A stretch of 64,000 nt of DNA. Origin: Alitta virens (taxonomy: Eukaryota > Annelida > Polychaeta > Phyllodocida > Nereididae). Location: assembly GCA_932294295.1 (NCBI GenBank), contig OW028575.1, positions 15,442,058 to 15,506,057 on the forward strand, written 5' to 3'. Below are positions 51,799-63,400 of this stretch, piece after piece (the stretch's first letter is position 1; each line of letters starts with the position of its first letter). The position numbers were made by a program, and so were the translations under genes. The notes below the pieces were generated by a model. That model was not told where the DNA came from. It was given only the letters and a program-made list of their open reading frames with translations, and made no database searches.

Positions 51799-52073
51799 CA
51801 GGGGTTGAGGATATGCATGTATATTGCCTTTTCTTTTACTGTGTACGTTTAAATTTAGCTGTAGAAGCTAATAGGAGAAATATCATCATTGCTAGCGTAA
51901 AGGTCATTGTTTAACTTCACTCGTTTTAAAAGTTAGTTGGCATTCGACTTACAATTTGCTGCAGGAATTGAGAGTTTAGTTAGAAGATATAGTGGATAGA
52001 CATCTATAGACCTACACTGTATGTTTTTTTGCAGTGCATTTTTAGAAAATTGAGCTGAAGAAGCTAATAGGAG
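51726..52073 (+). repeat. Tandem duplication, period about 175-195
   Basis: 'aggtcattgttt' plus 'cttacaatttgctacaggaa' and 'gaagctaataggag' occur in the same order at 51726-51877 and 51901-52073. The second copy contains small insertions. The first copy overlaps the end of the coding-like frame at 51451-51798. Confidence 0.75.
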
Positions 52074-52763
52074 CTACCTCATCTGTATGAGGGCACAGTT
52101 TACCTGGTGGCTGATTGCTTCTGTCCTAGGGACTGCGCTTGTCAAAGATGGAGTAGTGCAACACTGTGTCTTTGTTTATGTGACTTCCGGCAAAGGGGAA
52201 CTTGGCGAGTGCCCTCTTCTTCGGAGAAGACCTGGGGAAGATGAGGTCATGTGAAGGGCACTGACCCCATGACTGTCAGGAAGATGCATTTGAGGGCAAC
52301 CAAGACCTGCACGATGAGCAGTGTACCATGCATCATGGCTGACAGGGCCCTGCCAAGACTGTTGCTAGGGACAATCAAGGTCGTCTCCAGGGACAACATC
52401 CGGTGGTCGCAATGCACAAAGGCTACTGTCATCGCAGAGGTCAGCAGCGACTCAGCGCACAAGATGGATCCGTGTTCACATGTCTTCCTCAATTAGGAAA
52501 CGCTGCACGAATTTCTGCGAAATTGTTGCCATGGATAAGTAATTGAGTGAAGTCCCCTGAGCAGTGTAGTGTGAGCGATAGGGCGGCTCATCATGGCTAC
52601 CTCACTGGCTCATGAAGAAACCAGCACGTTCCTGCCACTGTGTCCCTTGGGTACTTTAATGACGCTTGCGTCCTTAGAAACTTAATGCAAGGACACCCAT
52701 TACTATTGCTCGTGTACAACATTCATGAGATTGGCTGCGAGATTGCTTCGTCGCACGACTTAA

Positions 52764-54539
52764 AGGGGAACTAACACCTTCAGCACTTTACCTCTCAGAT
52801 GTTAGGTTTCGTCCATTGGAACACATCCACGCTATACATAACTTGTATATGCGCACTGGTAATGTAATATCCGACATTTATTAGCACTGTCTTGTGAACA
52901 CTGGAGGCCGCCATTTTGACTTTCCCGGGCGTCTGGCACTCGCCGGAAATACGTCACTGTTGTCCTAGGTCTCAGCCTAGAGTTTCAGAAACAGGTTAAT
53001 TGCACTTAAACCTTTGTTATAAGAGAATTTCACGGTTCTTACCAAGTGTCAAGTAAATTGCCATTGAAATAAGTTAAGCAATGCAATTATATAGGCCTAG
53101 GCCTAAATGTGTTAAATGAATTGAATCGAAATTGCTAACAATAATCCATCACTAATTCTTTGGGTGTATTGACACATGTGAGTTTCAAATAAATCTATGA
53201 TAGGCTAAATTTTCTAGATTTGCTATTTTGTATGCCTAATTTCCCTCATTATTAAAAACTCATATCACAACAACTACAAGTCATAGATAACTTACTTTTT
53301 CACAGCTTTTAGAGCCACAAATTTATTTTTTATTGGTGTCAACACCATCTTTCTACCTGTTCATGCCTCGCAGTTTAGTTGTGCAGTATAATTGCAATGA
53401 ACATGACTGGTTAAGTTAAATTAATAGGAACATATATATTGTAGTCCTAAAAGAACGGCACTGATTGCACTTAGCACCTATAGATGACAACGTGTCAGGC
53501 TGATTTCTTTTAAGTAAATGTAATTGTGACACTGATGGTGAATATAACTTTTTGGCATACTAGAAAATATCGGATTCAATATTTATAAACCTATCAATTT
53601 GGATGGCCCCTTAATATTTCTTCATAATGATAATCTTGTGAAGATTACTTGAAGGGAACATCCTTTTAATAAAATCTCGAAAACTCAATACAATGTATTA
53701 GGAACATATATATGTGCCCAGCTGATAATGATACTAAATGTAAACTTATTATATAAATTATAATTACATGGTGTTAACATGTAGTGGTAACAAAAACTGC
53801 AATAATATATCTATATGTATTTTTGTTTAAACTCCCTTCATTGGTAAATAATTAAAAGGGAATACAATAAAATTCAATACATTAATTTTAATTTGAAACA
53901 GACTAACTTGAATGTTAGGAACAGATATATAAATTACGAATAAATTAGGTGTGAGGACTATAGGATATTAAAATTATAGGTATGCATACAATAAAATTCA
54001 AATACATTTGTATAAACTCCAAAAAATAGTTTGTAATAGTTGTTAATACCTTATGGTTTTGTAGTATTATAATGACGATCATATATGCCCATTGTACAGT
54101 CTCTTGTTTATTTTATAACACCCAGGCTTAATGGGGGCCCCCATTAAGCCTGGGGGAGGAAAGTGCTATAATCAATACAAATCACTTCATTGCAATTAGT
54201 CCAAAAGAAGTTGAACTAATGCTATCTTTTCAGACTGGTCTTTTCAATTTATTGCAATGAACAATGAATGAATAATTGCAATCTGTGCAGATTTAGGAAT
54301 AATTTTACAGCTAGCTACATTCAATACCTAGGAGTTAGGACATAAGTGACGTCACCAGCATTGGTGTCGTGTGCAATAATGGCGGCCCCCAGCATTTCGG
54401 CGGATGGTGAAAATTGCACTTTTAATCGGCGTAAAATCATACTAAACATGACTTAAAAAAAAAATAATTCACTCCAATTTGTTTCTTTACCTCTAATAGA
54501 TCTTTTAAAATTGACATGCAAATGTCCTTGTGTTCCCCT
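52764..54539. mobile_element. TTAA-flanked non-autonomous DNA transposon
   Basis: The ends AGGGGAAC... and ...GTTCCCCT are exact inverses and each is flanked by TTAA (52760-52763 and 54540-54543), as for piggyBac-type insertions. Further in, about 160-240 bases from each end, another inverted pair matches: 'ggccgccattttgac' with its mirror near 54370-54390, and 'tacgtcactgttgtcctag' with its mirror near 54325-54352. The 1.3-kb AT-rich interior has no recognisable transposase. It contains a 34-base perfect palindrome and repeated 'taggaacatatata' motifs. Confidence 0.85.
54121..54154. repeat. 34-bp perfect palindrome
   Basis: 'cccaggcttaatggggg' is followed immediately by its exact reverse complement, with no loop. 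It lies inside the TTAA element and is much more GC-rich than its surroundings. Confidence 0.9.
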
Positions 54540-54543
54540 TTAA

Positions 54544-57500
54544 TTGTATGTAATGAAGTCATACACAACAGACTTATCATGTTTCTTAACTGTAATGAAT
54601 GTGCACTTGAGATTATTCCCTTGTGAAACAACAACTTACAATTCATTTGAATTGATAATTTGGATGAAAGGGACAAGCAGTTTGCAACAAGCTAGCTACC
54701 TGTTATTACATTTGCTTTAACATTGATACATGCTTGAGTCTGTAAGATTTTTCTGTGTAGTATTTGAAACTTAATAAGCTTGGTGTTGGCTCCATGAATC
54801 ACATCCTCAGTGGATTATGGTTTCATGAAGTCTTCCCAGGGCTCATTACAGATCCAATTTTTCACATTTTCCCCATGCTTTCTCTTTTACCATTCAGCCT
54901 TGGACTGATGTCATAGAGATGCGTCCCTTATTCACAACAGCCAAGAGATAGATGATCAGAATTCAGAACATTTGCAATTAAGCATTCCATTACTGGCGTT
55001 TAACATTGCATAACCCATTCAGAGGATCATGAAAGCCCGTTGGAATGAGTTGCCATTAAATGAAATTTCATGTTTCTGGGCGTTTGTCACACACTAAACA
55101 TTGCTGAAAGGATTGCACGGTGTGTTCTTGTGGTACTTGTAACAACGGTGAAGCCAGTTGCATAAGTAGGTGCATGTATTTGATTGATTGGTTGCCTGCT
55201 TGATTCATTGGTTGCTGTCTTTTGAAATTGACCAACTGCATCAACTAATCGAAAAGTGCATCATATTCAGATTGCTCGATGGCATCTCATGAATGGCCAA
55301 AACTGACAGCACCAATAAACTAGAACCTTTCAAAAGTTCTATTGCTTTGTTTTTCAACACTTGCAAATTGGTTTTGACAAATGGCTCTCATTAGCTCAAA
55401 TTGCCAATAAAGATGACGTAATGCGATGTGTCCCATCCTGAGAACAGAAAGTATTTCAAAGCTAATCCGAAAATTGGTATTCAGATCTTAATTGCATGGC
55501 AAGCTATTACATTTAATTATATTTTATGGTAGCGTTTGCCACGCTGATGTGTGGCATTCTTTTTTTAATGAAATTTGAAAACTTGAAACACTGTTTAGCC
55601 ATAAGTAGTTTGACAGACTGTTACATCTAACTGCTGCTGTTTTTTTTAACTGCATTACCTCAGGGCAGAACCTAAAAACAGCCAGTTGCTTTGGAAGTTT
55701 CTCTTTTAATAAAGTGACAGTCAGTGACACTTGAGATCTATGCTGTGCATTTATTGGATGATTGAACACTGCAGCAGAAGGTTCATTGTAACACAGCTCA
55801 GAGATAGGGACCGCTGTTTATCCATTCTGGTCCTACGCAGTATGACATCGATGTCAGTCTGATTGCGAGTCGCTGGGCAATTTCCTCTCTCTGTGACGGC
55901 TCCTCTGTCAGTCCACGCCAAAGCGCTGAGTCGGAATCTGTTGGGCCGTCAGCTTTCGCTTCCAATGGATGTGTCGACCGGCCCACTGTTGGGCGGACCG
56001 ATGTGTTTGGTGCACTGGAATGAGAACTCGTCATTCTATTGCTGTCTCTGTCATTTGTGCTTCTCTTTTTAGCCCAATGCTTTGATGTTCTGCTTTTCCT
56101 ACTAGTTCTAGCTTTTGGTAATGGTCTGACTTGTGGACTAATTGTGGTGTTCAATCTTATATAGCCTATGGCAAATTACATGAGAAGTAATGCATGTATA
56201 GCTCTGAGAAATTTCTGTCTGGTATTCTATTTGATCTATACAGTATCTTCAGTGATGTCATATATCTTTTTGAGAGAATACTGTCTGATGCTTTGTTAGA
56301 TCGCAAATTTATGATGCTTGCCTCGTTTCTGTAGATTGTATATTTTTATACCTAAGTATAAGAATAATGTATCAGGAGTCTCATAGCCCTCTCTCACTTT
56401 ATCTTTTGTTCCATTTTCATCCAAAGACAAACCATTTGCTTGAGGTCCTAATCTTGTCACTCAGCATGAGTTTCATGTCAGCTTGACTTCCTGAGGATAA
56501 GGCAAAGGTGGCCCCATCACCGACCGAAAGTGATGCTGTAACAAGTAAAGGGCTTGTTGTGAATTTAGCCCATGGCAAATTGCTGTTCTTATGTCCTTTA
56601 GGGAGGTAAGACCTGGTAAGTGCTGCATGTCTGGAATAGAAATTGACCCATTGGGACATGTTATGGTTTGTGTGGGTTAACAAGTTAATTTGGTGTCTCG
56701 TATGTCCTGATTTCAGGCTACTGTGTACAATTGCTAAACAGCATGGCACAAGTGTGCTAAACTTCGAAGGGGTTTTGGACGTTTTGGTCTTTGCATCACT
56801 AGTCTGTAACTGTCTCATTTGGGTGACACATGGTAGTGACTCGGGTCATTCGTTTTATTTAGCCAAAGTTTGAAAGGTCCCAGTGACTTGGTTTAGCTCA
56901 TGAGCCCAGTGACTTTTGGAGGCTTGTAGGACTCCACTGATGGTAACAGCAACTCATGGAAGATTAACTGGGAGCCCTGGGCATTGAGAGAAGTAGGGGA
57001 GGGTGGGGCAGATTGGCCAATCGATTGGGGATAAGAAGCACTGCGTTCTCTCATTGATTCTTTACGAGTGTTGGCTTTTGTATTCCGATCGCAATGTGCC
57101 ACATGAAGTTTGGCACGGGCACTCTGCCCTATTACCATAGAACTGAGTTGTTGTTCGTTAAAGTAATGAAGGCTGGTTTGTAAAATATGTTTGGTTTGGT
57201 ATGCTCAGTTTTTGGTCAATGAAGCAATGGAATATAAGGATATTGCTCTAGAAAAAAAAAAAAAAATGTCTGGCTTTCTTAGAATATGAACTTCAGGAAG
57301 AAGTAACCTGACCTGGACGCAATCTCTTTGATTTCCTAACAACCATTTGAAAATTAAATGTCTTTATTGAATGTGGGTTAAGTTTATTGAACATGTTAAC
57401 AAAACTTATAGCTCTCAACAGTAGTCGATGGTTCCTATTTTCACTTGAACAGCTATGATAATGGTCTTGTGAAATTCTAGTAATATTATGTTTGCCTGGC

Positions 57501-59700
57501 GAAATGGGCTGTACGTGTGGGCACTTATGGACCCAGTGCTGTGTGCCAGACTGTGGCTAAAATATCTGATGGTTAATGAAGCTCAGGCAAAAACGATGAC
57601 ATGATCTCTCAATGGCTTAATTTCATCCCCGTGGCTCAGATGCCCCCCTCATGTCAGCTTACAAAGACTGCTGCAAATATTTATCCATTGTGACTGTCAG
57701 GCAGAATCATAGAAAGGTGTCAGGATGTAAAGAGGGGGTTTTTCTGGGGCTCCATTTGCCAAGGGGTAGTTACATGCATGAGAACTAGACAGTTGCCATG
57801 GCTTTTCACCAGGGCACGCCCTGTAAACATCAGAGGTTAGGCCAAAAAGGAAACCAAAAAAAAAAAGAAGCAATGTGTAGTGTGTACAGCATAGTTTGCT
57901 GACTGTTCCCAAGCCAACTAGTTTTAGGTGAGCACTGAGCAGTAACAAGCGAAGTTTGAGATGAACAAATGGAAAACTTTATGGAAGGTTCACATTTCAG
58001 GCAAACAAACTCACTGGACTGAAAGAAAAGTGAAAGCGGAGTCTTTCTCTGGGGTAAAACCACTTCCGGAAAACAGAGTGGGAGTCGCTGGAAGTTGACC
58101 ACATTGTTGTTGCAGTTTTTCGGTCATTTCCTCCCCAGCGAACTCAAAATTGCATCAGCCTAATGGGCCTCAAACCAGATACCCTCTGTGTATGTAAGGT
58201 GCCTTGACTGGTCCCAGACCTTCTCCTTATTGTTCTTTTGCAGCACGCAACAATGGACCAGTCAATAAAGACCCTCCGCCAGACGTCATCATCATCTCTT
58301 TTTCCTCTATTATCGCCCAACACAGATCTTGACCTTGGCCTTGAGACAGGAAATGGTCTTTATTCTCTTATTGACTTCCTCTTTTGACTTTTCACAGATA
58401 TCTGTCAGCTTTCTTTCATTCTTGATTTTAGAAAGGTCTCAGACTCATTCTAAAATCTAAGGTCTCTCTGTCTATCTATCTGGCAGACACAGACAAATCT
58501 ACCAATTGTAGAACTGTATATGCCAAACTGGCCAAACACTAATTACTCTGCGAATGAGCCTTGAACAACCAGTCTTACTACTGGATATGCTGCTAAGAAA
58601 CCAGAGGATTGCTCCTAATTTTCTGTATAAGAGTTATTGCTGTAACCTACACCTGTAACATAGACACGTGCACACTACATTTATAACACAATGCCAAAAC
58701 CTTCAAACATATTTTCTTACAAAAAAACATGGTTTATTTAATTGCCATATAACATACAATGGACATGCAATTCAATGGACTAGATTGAACCTTCGTGTAA
58801 TTTGGACTGCAGAATAGAATCGAGGTGTAAAGTACAATACATTGATTACTTTACCCTGAACATGTAGGAATAACACATAAAATACATCCAGTTAATATCC
58901 ATATTTCTTACAAACAGTATTCCTCAGTGTCTTTAATTACCTTTTCAAGAGTCTTTTTTCTGGTCATGTGGAGTTCTTTTGAAGCGAAAGAAACCACCTT
59001 TACAACATCAAAAGAAATGGCCATTAAATTACCAGAAAACTTGTACCATTAGGTCTTTGGAGCATGAAAGCCGCTTCTCATTACAAATATGTACTGTTTG
59101 CAAAATAGGCTGAATACAAATTTGCCATACACAGTAATACAGACTGGTGTATATTCATGCCTAGACATTAAATGTGCCTAGCTGTCACAGATTGTCACAT
59201 AGTCTGTGATGTGCCATTGTCATACACCCTGTCTTCCCTGGTTGGCTGTCAGGGTCCTCAGATCTACATGACAAAAAACATGTAAACAACACATTGTGTG
59301 ACAATGATGTTTCCACCTTGATAGTACAATATGCGGTCAAGTATCTGTATCATTTCAATAGCGAATAATATGTCATTGTGCTCAGTATGCAGATTTATTC
59401 AGAAATACACAAGAAATGTATACTACTGAGGGCCGATGTGTTGTTATTGGTGTGGTACATTGAACACTATTCCTTTGAAGAAAACCTTGTGTATAATGGT
59501 TTCCAGTGCACATGTATACAATGTTAGCAGGCCACCTTAATTCAAGGAAATATAAGGCCTTCCTCTAAAGGTAATCCATTGGATAGTGTCAAGAGAAGCT
59601 GTTGTATGTGTTAAATGAGTGAATGATGAGTAAACTGAGGGACTGCAATCCGAGTAAGTTTGTTTGATTAAACGCAACAGGTTGGTGGTTATTTTGGAGT
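54544..59700. other. No recognised gene; scattered minus-strand open frames
   Basis: Open frames of 80-130 codons occur on the minus strand (55798-56154, 56417-56818, 56893-57138). The first contains VRPLPKARTSRKSR, faintly like the C-terminal tail of pogo/Tigger transposases, but nothing else supports it. The rest appears to be intergenic, or 3' UTR of the gene at 59701-60450. Confidence 0.4.
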
Positions 59701-60450
59701 TTAAACACTAGCAATGACCGGTCGATGGTCATCCAACTGGCCATCAGTGGAAACGTCCTTAGAAGTGAGTCCAGCTGCTTCGAAGAACTGTCTGGTCTTG
59801 GGGTCCTTGAGTGCCTGCGAAAGTGGCACAAAGTGACCGTAATTTCCATCCTCACTCCCCTCGGAGTCGATGGCGGCCGAGTTCAGATGAGAACAATCGG
59901 ACACTGGGAAGTGGAATGTGTGCTGGATGAGTGTGTCTTCATTGTCCTCCATATCCGAGGACCTGTTTTCTTCACTTTGTTCACACTGTCTCTTCGGAGA
60001 TGTGCTTAGATTTGGATTGTTGATACCCATAACCCCTTTCGACCCAGGACTGTGCAAACACAACGCGACTTTCTCCTCGCCATCCTCCACACAGGACGAT
60101 GGCATCTGTTCGCAGTTTTTTGAGACCATATTTTGTGACCGTCCCATGTTTAACTGGTTCTCTTGTGCCTCATCTGGCTCATCATCATCATCTCGCGCTG
60201 ATTCCTCTTCGTTATCATCTTGAAATGAGCGCACTCCATTATGGACTCCGTTTGTTACCATGTGAGGTGGAACTTTAGTGGGTTGCTTTTTACCGACACT
60301 TTTCTTTCCTTTAAAGAGTCTGTCTTTCAAATTGAACTTGAACCAACATATGAGAAATCCTATGAAGACGAGGATGGTGATCAAGGTGGGGATGATCACC
60401 CCGAACACAAACATATGACGAATCATTTTGTTGCGCGCATCCACATTCAT
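59701..60450 (-). CDS. Single-pass membrane protein, unrecognised
   Basis: An open frame of 249 residues. Residues about 13-36 (MFVFGVIIPTLITILVFIGF and on) form one membrane helix, followed by WFKFNLKDRLFKGKK, a basic stop-transfer segment, so the C-terminal 210 residues should be cytoplasmic. The tail is hydrophilic and rich in Asp, Glu and Ser, with EEESARDDDDEPDE at about 79-92, and ends DDHRPVIASV. No signal peptide. The frame stays open above the ATG for 16 codons, and 'cgccacaag' there could be an acceptor, so this may be the last exon of a larger receptor-like protein. A different acceptor (tatgtttgcag) at about 60655 would make it a complete protein with a 5' UTR. Length and composition favour a real exon, but I do not recognise the family. 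Confidence 0.65.
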   Translation of the reverse strand: MNVDARNKMIRHMFVFGVIIPTLITILVFIGFLICWFKFNLKDRLFKGKKSVGKKQPTKVPPHMVTNGVHNGVRSFQDDNEEESARDDDDEPDEAQENQLNMGRSQNMVSKNCEQMPSSCVEDGEEKVALCLHSPGSKGVMGINNPNLSTSPKRQCEQSEENRSSDMEDNEDTLIQHTFHFPVSDCSHLNSAAIDSEGSEDGNYGHFVPLSQALKDPKTRQFFEAAGLTSKDVSTDGQLDDHRPVIASV

Positions 60451-63400
60451 AGTACCACCATACTTGTGGCGAGAGACATCAAAATGCCCATGTATATTTC
60501 ATTACATTGATCCATCATAATGTGCACATGGTCCAGTGGTGTATAAAGACTGTTGGGTAGACTGGGTGGATCCTCAGCTCAACAGGGACTCATCATTGCC
60601 TCCTGGTCTGGTCATTTGCAATGCCCTTAGTGGTCGGCCATCATCCTGGAGCCTGCAAACATAACACACACAAGTTAGTGTTGTAATGAAAACCAAGCCA
60701 TTAATATCCATTGGGCCACATATATGTTGGCAGAATGGATACATTCGGTGATTTATTAGTTTCAAATTGGTCCCCATGGGTGGCTCGTACAATCTGCTGT
60801 GAACCTCACCGGGCAAATTGTCTGCGGGGTCAGGGGGTGTTCTGCGTAATTTAAATGAGAATTGGTAGTGATCTATGATTTTGCTGGTCTTGCTTCAAAA
60901 TTACAATGAAGCATTATCTGATGTTGCATTGCCTTTTTCAAAGTTTTTGGTTCTTTCTCGACTACCTTTGATATTTCTGTAGCCAGCACAAACATACCAT
61001 TCTTTCCTGTGATATGAGTGACGATTTGTTATTAATAGTTTTTGTTTTTGATAAACAAGAGGTTTTGTGTTCAGTTCAGTCAGCAGCAATTATCTGTGCC
61101 TTTGAGGCACTGTGCCCTGACTTGCAATTGTTTATCATCAAGTCTTTTGAAAGTGACTTTGCAGTGTCTACTCATTGTTTTGGCGATAGGAACACAGTTG
61201 ATGGACATACTTGGGTGGCAGTTCTGTCACACAAAGACTGAGAAATCTCTGCCCTGCAGGTATGTGGGCTGGTCTTGTTTACCATGAAGTTTGTTTATGT
61301 TCACCTAGACGTTTTGCAGCAATCGTTTGCTGAGATTTTTTATTAGGAGGAGCTGAGCTCCAGACTCAAAACTCATCTGGTGACCAAACACAAGTAATCT
61401 CTCCAATCTCTCAATGTGGATGGACCTGTCTTTTTTATTGTTCTCTGATTTTACCATCTCCAAATACAATATATATAAAAATGGTACAAAAAAGCGTGTG
61501 GCATTACTGCAAGACATAGAAAAGAAAAGAAAGAACACAACAAAAAGTATTTTCGCTATTCACATGGACCTACAGCATCAGCACGATCAGTCTTCAACTC
61601 CCAGCCACCTGAGAATATTGGTCTTTATGAAGGAACAGAATAGCACTTTCATACAAGACGTCACGTATAAGATTTTTCTGTGTTTGATTTGCCTCCAATA
61701 AGAAATGCCCTCACACCCGAACTTGCCAAATACTGATGTAGTGTTCTCAAGTTCTCACTAAAACAAGTCAGTGTGACACATTCACTTTTTCTCTCTCTCT
61801 CACTGAAGTGCTAAGTTGTGCTCAAGGACTCCAGACTATCACCGGGCACATCATAACTGTTTTCAGTGTTTTGCACACGAAACTTTCCTGTTTAATTTCT
61901 TTTAGATACATTAAAGGGAAGGTTAAGTGTATTACGATGTTCTTAAAAGCAACTTTAATAGCAAGTTCCATTACAGTTTGTGAAGTTAGTTTTCAGTGCA
62001 GGGATTAGCCCCATTTGGTAATGGATAGTGCTATGCGTAGCTCAAAGCTCAGCCAATTTCACTGTGATGACTAATGAACTTAATTCATGAAGTTTGCGTA
62101 AACCTTGCAATTAAGACCACCCAGTATTATGACTACCATATTTTTTAAGCCCATTGCTCTGCTAAAAAAAAGTGATAACAATACAAAACGTCCTAAGTAA
62201 AGACCACCTTGAGTGTCTTAATTTTTGCGCTCCACTCCATGTTAAAAGAATGGTCCCATTCCCACGATGGTGTTGAGAGCTATTATCAGCAATGCTCTTC
62301 AAAAAGAGGAATACAGGAGATCTACATGACAGTCTTGTGCTGATGTCAACTTGAATGATGGGCTTAATGACATCAAGGAAAAGAGAGAACCCCTATTGTG
62401 GAACACTGACCTCAAAGGGTCTCACTGAAATTCTTCCTTATTCGCATATAGGCAATGAAATGGAACGAAGCACCTGCTTTTGATTGTTGAGTTATAGATG
62501 CACAAATTAATTTTAGCATTGTCCATGCTGAGTTTATTGAAATTTGCATTGGTTGTATTGCCTGTAGATTGTGATTTTACACTACTTCTCATGCTGGTGG
62601 CATATGTAACGATGAGATGAAAACTTTTGGTGTCCCTAGACTCGCACAGCATTGGCATAACTCTTAGTGGCTACGTCAGAACTAGCCCCATCTACCCTGG
62701 GATAAACGGAAAAATAGTGATTTACCTATATTAGATTAACGAGTTCCAGATTGCAAAATGTCAGACTTGTAATGGTTTGCATTCTCATTGAATGATATCC
62801 TGCAACTATCACTATGGGGACTGTTTTATGTCCTAGCTAAAATGAAACAGTTGCAAAAATGAATATGTCGTCGGTATTCTATCATCAATTTATGAAAAAT
62901 ACAGCCTCATGGTATTTGATGATAACTAAAAAGTAACTACTCTGCTTGCCATCTGTTTGCTATTAACATACCATTGAAAACTGTAACTATACCTTATTGT
63001 TATGATAAATCACACACAAACAATGGATAATGTCATGCTATTTTCCAAGACTGTTCTGCAAAGTATTGAGTGATAGTTTAGTCAAGACGAGTCCGATATG
63101 GGAGGAGATCTGTTTGCGCCATCCATTAGAAGGAAGAATAGTTCATTCATGAAGACATGGTCCAAGGCACGTGCAGCCATTGATCTGGGAACCTGTCGAT
63201 GATCTGGCCTGAATCACCAAGAATTTGGGGGATGGGCTGGGCAGAGTTAGTGGATGTGATGTAGATAGGGATTGAACAGTTTAACTGGCATAATGTTGGG
63301 ATTTTAGTGGTGAATAACTGAACAAGATTTAACAGAAGTTTGCATCACGATTGCTGCAAACTAATATAACCTGCTGCAGACTAATTGTAACCCTGGTGGT

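Noticed and set aside
52247..52496. Mirror-image 81-codon frames on both strands
   Set aside because: Both strands are open over the same GC-rich stretch. Neither translation resembles a known family, so neither was called as a gene; the region is reported only as a composition anomaly.
56417..57138. Minus-strand frames that might be downstream exons of the membrane-protein gene
   Set aside because: The membrane-protein frame ends in a stop at 59701, and no donor was seen that would bypass it. These frames lack splice support.
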